Assembly: GCA_934663625.1 (NCBI GenBank)
Contig: CAKUKP010000038.1
Coordinates: forward strand, 1 to 27,059
DNA: 27,059 nt
Direction of reading: 5' to 3'
Origin: an uncultured Clostridia bacterium
GTDB taxonomy: Bacteria > Bacillota > Clostridia > Christensenellales > Aristaeellaceae
The position numbers and the translations under genes are program-made. Positions 23,096 to 27,059 of this stretch are shown piece after piece; within the stretch, counting starts at the first letter, position 1; each line of letters starts with the position of its first letter. The notes beneath the pieces are model-generated. The model was not told the DNA's origin and did no database searches. It was given only the letters and a program-made list of their open reading frames with translations.

Positions 23096-24631
23096 ATGCT
23101 GTCCCGCATTGAAAGCTGCGGTCTGACCGGCATCAACGGATTTGATGTCAAGGTGGAAATCAATCTGTCCGGCGGAATGCCGATGTTTGAAATCGTGGGT
23201 CTGCCCGATGCATCGGTAAAGGAATCCCGCGAACGCGTCCGCGCGGCGCTGAAGAACAGCGGCTTCGAATTCCCGAACGGGCGCATCACGGTAAATCTCG
23301 CGCCCGCCGATTTGAAAAAGGAAGGCCCCGCCTACGATCTGGCGATCGCGCTGGGTCTGCTGGGCTGTTCGGGCAAGATCGATCCGGACGCGCTGAAAAA
23401 CATCTGCGTGATCGGCGAGCTTTCGCTGGACGGAAGCCTGCGACCCGTGCGCGGCGCGCTGCCGATGGTGATTCACGCCCGCAGCCGCGGCATCCCCGCG
23501 ATGCTGCTGCCGGAGGAAAACATCCCCGAAGTGCGCTGCATCGAAGGCATTGAACTGCTGGGCGCGGGTTCGCTTCTGCAGGCAGTTCGCCATCTGACGG
23601 GCGAAGAACAGATCCCTCCCGCCGAAACCGTAAGCTATCAATCGCTTTTGCAGGATCGCACGTCCGATATGGATTTCTGTCATGTGAAGGGGCAGAAGAG
23701 CGCCAAGCGCGCGCTGGAAATCGCCGCCGCGGGTGGGCACAACGTTTTGATGATCGGCGCACCCGGCTCCGGCAAGACGCTGATGGCGCGGTGTATGCCC
23801 ACGATTCTGCCGGACATGACGTTCGAAGAAGCGCTGGAAACCACGCGCATTCATTCCGTGGCGGGCGCGCTGCCCAAAACAGGGCTGCTCACCGAGCGTC
23901 CGTTCCGTTCTCCGCACCACACCTCCAGCAATGTATCGCTGGTGGGCGGCGGCGCAAATGCAACGCCCGGCGAAATATCCAAGGCACACAACGGCGTTCT
24001 GTTTCTGGATGAACTTCCCGAATACCACCGCGATGTGCTGGAAGCGCTGCGCCAGCCGCTGGAGGACGGCTTTGTGACCATCGCGCGCGTCAACGCACAG
24101 GCCACCTATCCATCGAACTTCGTGCTGGTCTGTTCCATGAATCCCTGCCCGTGCGGCAATCTGGGCAGCCGCGTGCGCCCGTGCCATTGCTCGCCATTGC
24201 AGATTCGCCGCTATTTAAGCCGCATATCGGGGCCGCTGCTGGATCGAATCGATATGCACATCGAAGTCGAATCCATCCCGCCGGAGGGACTTTCCGCAAA
24301 GGGCGAAGAAGAAACCAGCGCCATGATTCGCGCGCGCGTATCGCGTGCCCGCCAAGTGCAGCTGGACAGATATAAAAATGATCCCGCGGGCATCCGCATC
24401 AACGCCCAGCTCTCCGCGCGCAACATCAACGAAGCCTGCGAAATGACCCCCGATGCAAAAAAGATTCTGCTGCTCTCCTGCGAACGCCTGCAATTGTCCA
24501 ACCGCGCCTATACGCGCATATTGAAGGTCGCCCGCACCATCGCCGATCTCGCCGAATGCGAAGTGATTCAACCGGAGCACATCTCCGAAGCCGTGCAATA
24601 CCGCACGCTGGATCGGAAGTATTGGGGCTAA
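23096..24631 (+). CDS. comM: YifB/ComM-family Mg-chelatase-like AAA+ ATPase
   Basis: A 511-residue protein. The N-terminal ChlI-like domain starts LSRIESCGLTGINGFDVKVE, with the family's GLPDASVKESRERVRAAL. The AAA+ part shows Walker A GAPGSGKTLMAR, a Walker B region FLDELPEY, the sensor-type FVLVCSMNPCPCG, and a C-terminal helix bundle ending YRTLDRKYWG. Related proteins promote branch migration in natural transformation or recombination; the exact role in Clostridia is less clear. AGAGGAGG precedes ATG 23096, 25 bases after the glycosyltransferase stop, so it may share that transcript. Its normal neighbour yraN is 6.8 kb upstream. Confidence 0.93.
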   Translation: MLSRIESCGLTGINGFDVKVEINLSGGMPMFEIVGLPDASVKESRERVRAALKNSGFEFPNGRITVNLAPADLKKEGPAYDLAIALGLLGCSGKIDPDALKNICVIGELSLDGSLRPVRGALPMVIHARSRGIPAMLLPEENIPEVRCIEGIELLGAGSLLQAVRHLTGEEQIPPAETVSYQSLLQDRTSDMDFCHVKGQKSAKRALEIAAAGGHNVLMIGAPGSGKTLMARCMPTILPDMTFEEALETTRIHSVAGALPKTGLLTERPFRSPHHTSSNVSLVGGGANATPGEISKAHNGVLFLDELPEYHRDVLEALRQPLEDGFVTIARVNAQATYPSNFVLVCSMNPCPCGNLGSRVRPCHCSPLQIRRYLSRISGPLLDRIDMHIEVESIPPEGLSAKGEEETSAMIRARVSRARQVQLDRYKNDPAGIRINAQLSARNINEACEMTPDAKKILLLSCERLQLSNRAYTRILKVARTIADLAECEVIQPEHISEAVQYRTLDRKYWG

Positions 24632-24648
24632 CGCGCGATTGCATATAT

Positions 24649-24698
24649 AACAATGGGGCTGTAGAAAACGAAATTTCGTTTTCCGCATCCCCGTTGTT
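24649..24698. terminator. Bidirectional terminator after comM
   Basis: Arms 24649-24658 and 24689-24698 (ACAATGGGG with CCCCGTTGT, one G-U) enclose a perfect 20-bp palindrome at 24664-24683, giving a very stable cruciform-like hairpin. It lies between the convergent ends of comM and the DUF4432 gene. Confidence 0.82.
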
Positions 24699-24703
24699 CT
24701 TCC

Positions 24704-25771
24704 TTACAGGCAATCAAGCCACGATTGAAAATCTTTCAATTCATCCGTTCCTTCCAGAACGCCGATTTCCAAATGCGTTTTGATTTTTTCAAATGGCTTC
24801 AGACGCGTCCATGCTTCGTTTTGCGCCGCATATGCCCTGCCGAACGGATAACAGTTCGCCGCGAGCATGCCCATGGCATAATCGCCCGATCGCATGCATT
24901 TCCATTCCACAAACCGATTCAAAACGCGCGTATCGAACCGAATGTACAATCCGATTTGCAAATCATCATTCCACAACGCCGATCCGCTCATGCCGTTTGC
25001 ATTGCTTTTCATCTGAAGGGTATAAACGTATTCCTCCTTACCATCCTTGGGTGCAGATGCTACATCGTATTCCCCCAGCATTTCAACAGACCTGGGTGTT
25101 GCTCCGCTTATGGAATCGACCGGCGCATAAAATCGCACACCCTCTGACAAAAACGGAAAACCCGCATTTAGATGATACAAAAGCATGACCTGATCTTCCT
25201 CGAAATCCCGATTTTCAATCAAGTCCTCCATAAAAATCGATTTCGATCCCGCACGCGTTCGAATCGTGCGCTTTGAAACCAGATTTCTTCCATAAAAGCT
25301 TGCCTCCCGCATTTCGCCCGAAAGCAGCATTTCGTATTCATCATTCTGCCATTCTCCCGCGGCGCAAACGTTCACGGCAGCGCTGTTTTTCAGATTCCCG
25401 TGCGCGCAATGCAAACCCTTTTCATCCGCACCTGCAGCGCCCACATTGCTTACGCCCGCGGTATATAGCATTCCACAGCCCTGCGTATAACGAAATGCAT
25501 CCGATTCCGGATTTACATTGTAAGGGCTATGCAGCCCCGCCTTGGAAATAAAGCCAAGATTTACGCCCCTATAGGACATGCGGAAGATATCCATACCTTT
25601 GTTTTCATTTACAGAAAAGGTAAGTCCCGCTCCCGTATCCACTTCAAAGGTTTTTACCAGATTTGCATCACCGGTTCGATATTCCATTGCGCGAATTCCA
25701 AAAGCCTGCGTATCCAGCCCGACATGCCGCAAATAGTCTGCGCGCGTATAGTGTTTTCCGCTCAGCCGCAT
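24704..25771 (-). CDS. DUF4432 family protein (aldose 1-epimerase-like)
   Basis: A 355-residue protein of the DUF4432 group, within the galactose-mutarotase-like superfamily. It has FEVDTGAGLTFSVNENKGMDIFRMSYRG, read in its conserved core NENKGMDIFRMSYRG; the stretch GLHCAHGNLKN with the family's His; MLLYHLNAGFPFL; and a C-terminal ANCYPFGRAYA. Related proteins bind or interconvert anomeric sugars, but this family is not well characterised. It lies 22 bases after the oxidoreductase gene, so the two form an operon with the sugar ABC gene. A moderate GGAG lies 11 bases before the ATG. Confidence 0.85.
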   Translation of the reverse strand: MRLSGKHYTRADYLRHVGLDTQAFGIRAMEYRTGDANLVKTFEVDTGAGLTFSVNENKGMDIFRMSYRGVNLGFISKAGLHSPYNVNPESDAFRYTQGCGMLYTAGVSNVGAAGADEKGLHCAHGNLKNSAAVNVCAAGEWQNDEYEMLLSGEMREASFYGRNLVSKRTIRTRAGSKSIFMEDLIENRDFEEDQVMLLYHLNAGFPFLSEGVRFYAPVDSISGATPRSVEMLGEYDVASAPKDGKEEYVYTLQMKSNANGMSGSALWNDDLQIGLYIRFDTRVLNRFVEWKCMRSGDYAMGMLAANCYPFGRAYAAQNEAWTRLKPFEKIKTHLEIGVLEGTDELKDFQSWLDCL

Positions 25772-25793
25772 CGCAATTCAGCTCCAAAATACG

Positions 25794-26804
25794 TCAATAC
25801 CGGATTTCGGCGGGCAGACCGGTTTTTACGGATTCAAACGCAGCATCGATGATTCGCACCGCGTCTACCGGCGTTTCCAAATCGACCTCAAACGGCGTTC
25901 TATTCAATACGCTCTGCGCAAAATGGTTAATCTGCATCGGCATATCGCCGTGCATTGTTCCATTGAAAACCGGACTGAGCATTGTATCCGCCCTGTTGTA
26001 TGCATCTGCCGCGGCGATGGTCAGTCCATAGAAATCTGCATCCACCTCGCCGGTGCCCAGCGTACCCGCCACACGTGCAACCGACCACACCGGTCGCGGC
26101 GATGGATCCGGCGTAGACCAATCGATTTCAAACGAGCCCACCACGCCATTATCGAAATTAACAATGCCAAACATTCCATCCGCATCGCCATATTTTCGGC
26201 AAACCTTATCCGGGGTTTGCGCATAAACCCGCGTAGGACGGCCGCCGTTTGCATAGGCGCACATCATTTCAATATCATGTACGCCGAGGTAATACATATA
26301 GGATACCTTTCCGCCCAGCCGCTTTGCCGTAGCCTGCGTATTGGCTCTGCGCACGAAGATATGCGAAATTTCGCCAAGATCGCCACGCTTTACGGCTTCA
26401 AGCAGTTGCGCATAGCGCGCGTCGTAATGCAGCAGATGGGCAACCAGCAGCCGAACATTGTTTATCTTTGCCGCATTTACAATTTCCAGCGCTTCCGGCG
26501 TTGTTTTTGCAATCGGCTTTTCGATCAGAATATGCTTTCCCGCATTTGCCACGGTAACGGCGGGCGCGACGTGGTAATCCTCCTGAACGCATATATCGTA
26601 TGCTTCAATATCCGGCGCATCCGACAAACACTTTTCAACGGAATCATACCATTTTATACCATACTGATCCGCCAGCGCCTTTGCCGCATCCGGCCGGATA
26701 TCAACAACTGCACAAAAATCAATGAACGGACTTTCCGCAAGGCACTGCGCATGCACATGTCCGATTACACCCGCTCCAACCAACGCCATTCTCAGTTTTT
26801 TCAT
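25794..26804 (-). CDS. Gfo/Idh/MocA family oxidoreductase
   Basis: A 336-residue NAD(P)-dependent sugar or inositol dehydrogenase-like protein. The N-terminal Rossmann loop is VGAGVIGHVHA (9-19), and EKPIAKT at 95-101 carries the lysine typical of the family. The C-terminal half is an alpha/beta dimer domain with YYLGVHDIEMMCAY (the HD pair is usual near the substrate). The substrate is unknown; the operon context (sugar ABC ATPase upstream, DUF4432 downstream) suggests a sugar or polyol. GAGGAGG lies before the ATG at 26804. Confidence 0.92.
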   Translation of the reverse strand: MKKLRMALVGAGVIGHVHAQCLAESPFIDFCAVVDIRPDAAKALADQYGIKWYDSVEKCLSDAPDIEAYDICVQEDYHVAPAVTVANAGKHILIEKPIAKTTPEALEIVNAAKINNVRLLVAHLLHYDARYAQLLEAVKRGDLGEISHIFVRRANTQATAKRLGGKVSYMYYLGVHDIEMMCAYANGGRPTRVYAQTPDKVCRKYGDADGMFGIVNFDNGVVGSFEIDWSTPDPSPRPVWSVARVAGTLGTGEVDADFYGLTIAAADAYNRADTMLSPVFNGTMHGDMPMQINHFAQSVLNRTPFEVDLETPVDAVRIIDAAFESVKTGLPAEIRY

Positions 26805-26841
26805 TGCTTTTTCCTCCTCAATTTCTCATTTGAATCATGCT

Positions 26842-27059
26842 CTATGCGACAATGCCGGATGCGCTGGTCATCAGCAAATCCTGCGTTATCTCCTGTTGGG
26901 TAGAATCAAATCTGCCGGTAATCCGCCCCTCGTACATAACGATGATCCGATCGCTCGCGCCGATCACCTCGGGAAGTTCGGATGATATGATGATCACCGC
27001 AAAGCCTTGTTTGGCCAAATTATCGATGATCTTATGCACCTCCGCTTTCGCACCAACAT
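26842..27059 (-). CDS. Sugar ABC transporter ATP-binding protein, C-terminal fragment
   Basis: The frame is open to the right edge and ends at TAG 26844-26842. The visible residues include VGAKAEVHKIIDNLA, the signature VIIISSELPEVIGASDRI and VMYEGRITGRF. These match the end of the second nucleotide-binding domain of RbsA/MglA/XylG-type importers, which energise uptake of ribose, galactose or similar sugars. A GTG at 27039 is not a start. The gene is first or internal in the leftward operon; its permease and binding protein must lie outside the window. Confidence 0.85.
   Translation of the reverse strand, partial: VGAKAEVHKIIDNLAKQGFAVIIISSELPEVIGASDRIIVMYEGRITGRFDSTQQEITQDLLMTSASGIVA

Noticed and set aside
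23072..24187. Leftward open frame of 371 codons opposite comM
   Set aside because: It is an antisense shadow of comM with a low-complexity His/Arg/Gln-rich translation and no start signals.
24664..24683. Perfect 20-bp palindrome as a regulator binding site or recombination site
   Set aside because: It sits inside a longer hairpin between two convergent gene ends, so a terminator explains it.
1..27059. Frequent CGATC/GATCG words across the window as a possible repeated signal such as an uptake sequence
   Set aside because: The words fall mostly at preferred Asp (GAT), Ile (ATC) and Arg (CGC) codons in GC-rich genes, so codon use explains them; no fixed longer word with regular spacing was seen.

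Overview
The window looks like a chromosomal segment of a moderately GC-rich member of the Bacillota, probably class Clostridia. The evidence is Shine-Dalgarno sites of the AGGAGG type before nearly every gene, TTGACA/TATAAT-type promoters, and the Gram-positive order rimM-trmD-rplS-ylqF-rnhB-yraN-comM. I cannot place it more precisely. No CRISPR array, tRNA, rRNA, insertion sequence or integrase was found.

Left edge (1-297): the last part of an Na+-dependent NSS-type transporter runs rightward and meets the next operon at a bidirectional terminator.

Aromatic amino acid operon (297-8572, leftward): one transcription unit carries aroF, tyrA, aroB, aroA, aroC, pheA, a fused aroE-aroK and aroQ. 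It covers all seven shikimate steps plus chorismate mutase, prephenate dehydratase and prephenate dehydrogenase. It therefore converts PEP and erythrose-4-phosphate to chorismate and then to phenylpyruvate and 4-hydroxyphenylpyruvate. Consecutive genes overlap or lie within a few bases, so translation is probably coupled. Upstream of aroF is a near-consensus promoter, then a 29-codon leader ORF with a Tyr/Phe-rich core (YLFSYYFF), then a strong stem-loop. Together these suggest ribosome-mediated attenuation by charged tRNA-Phe/tRNA-Tyr.

Middle left (8589-10590, leftward): a small DUF1858 redox protein with its own promoter, and the conserved ACT-domain protein / PFL-like (UPF0210) pair.

Translation and ribosome block (10656-16275 and 23096-24631, rightward): rimM and trmD (TrmD carries an unusual C-terminal extension of about 135 residues), rplS with a structured leader, ylqF/rbgA, rnhB, yraN, and later comM/yifB. 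Two accessory insertions interrupt this normally compact block. The first (12385-13784) is a divergent pair: a coiled-coil membrane protein and an XRE-type regulator, with dyad symmetry in the shared promoter. The second (16333-23070) holds two tandem TPR paralogues, a chimeric broken gene (TPR start joined to an amidohydrolase end), a 0.5-kb AT-rich gap, and a 1289-residue two-module membrane glycosyltransferase with two lectin-like domains.

Right edge (24704-27059, leftward): the C-terminus of a sugar ABC-transporter ATPase, a Gfo/Idh/MocA oxidoreductase and a DUF4432 aldose-epimerase-like protein form a probable carbohydrate-use operon that continues past the window.
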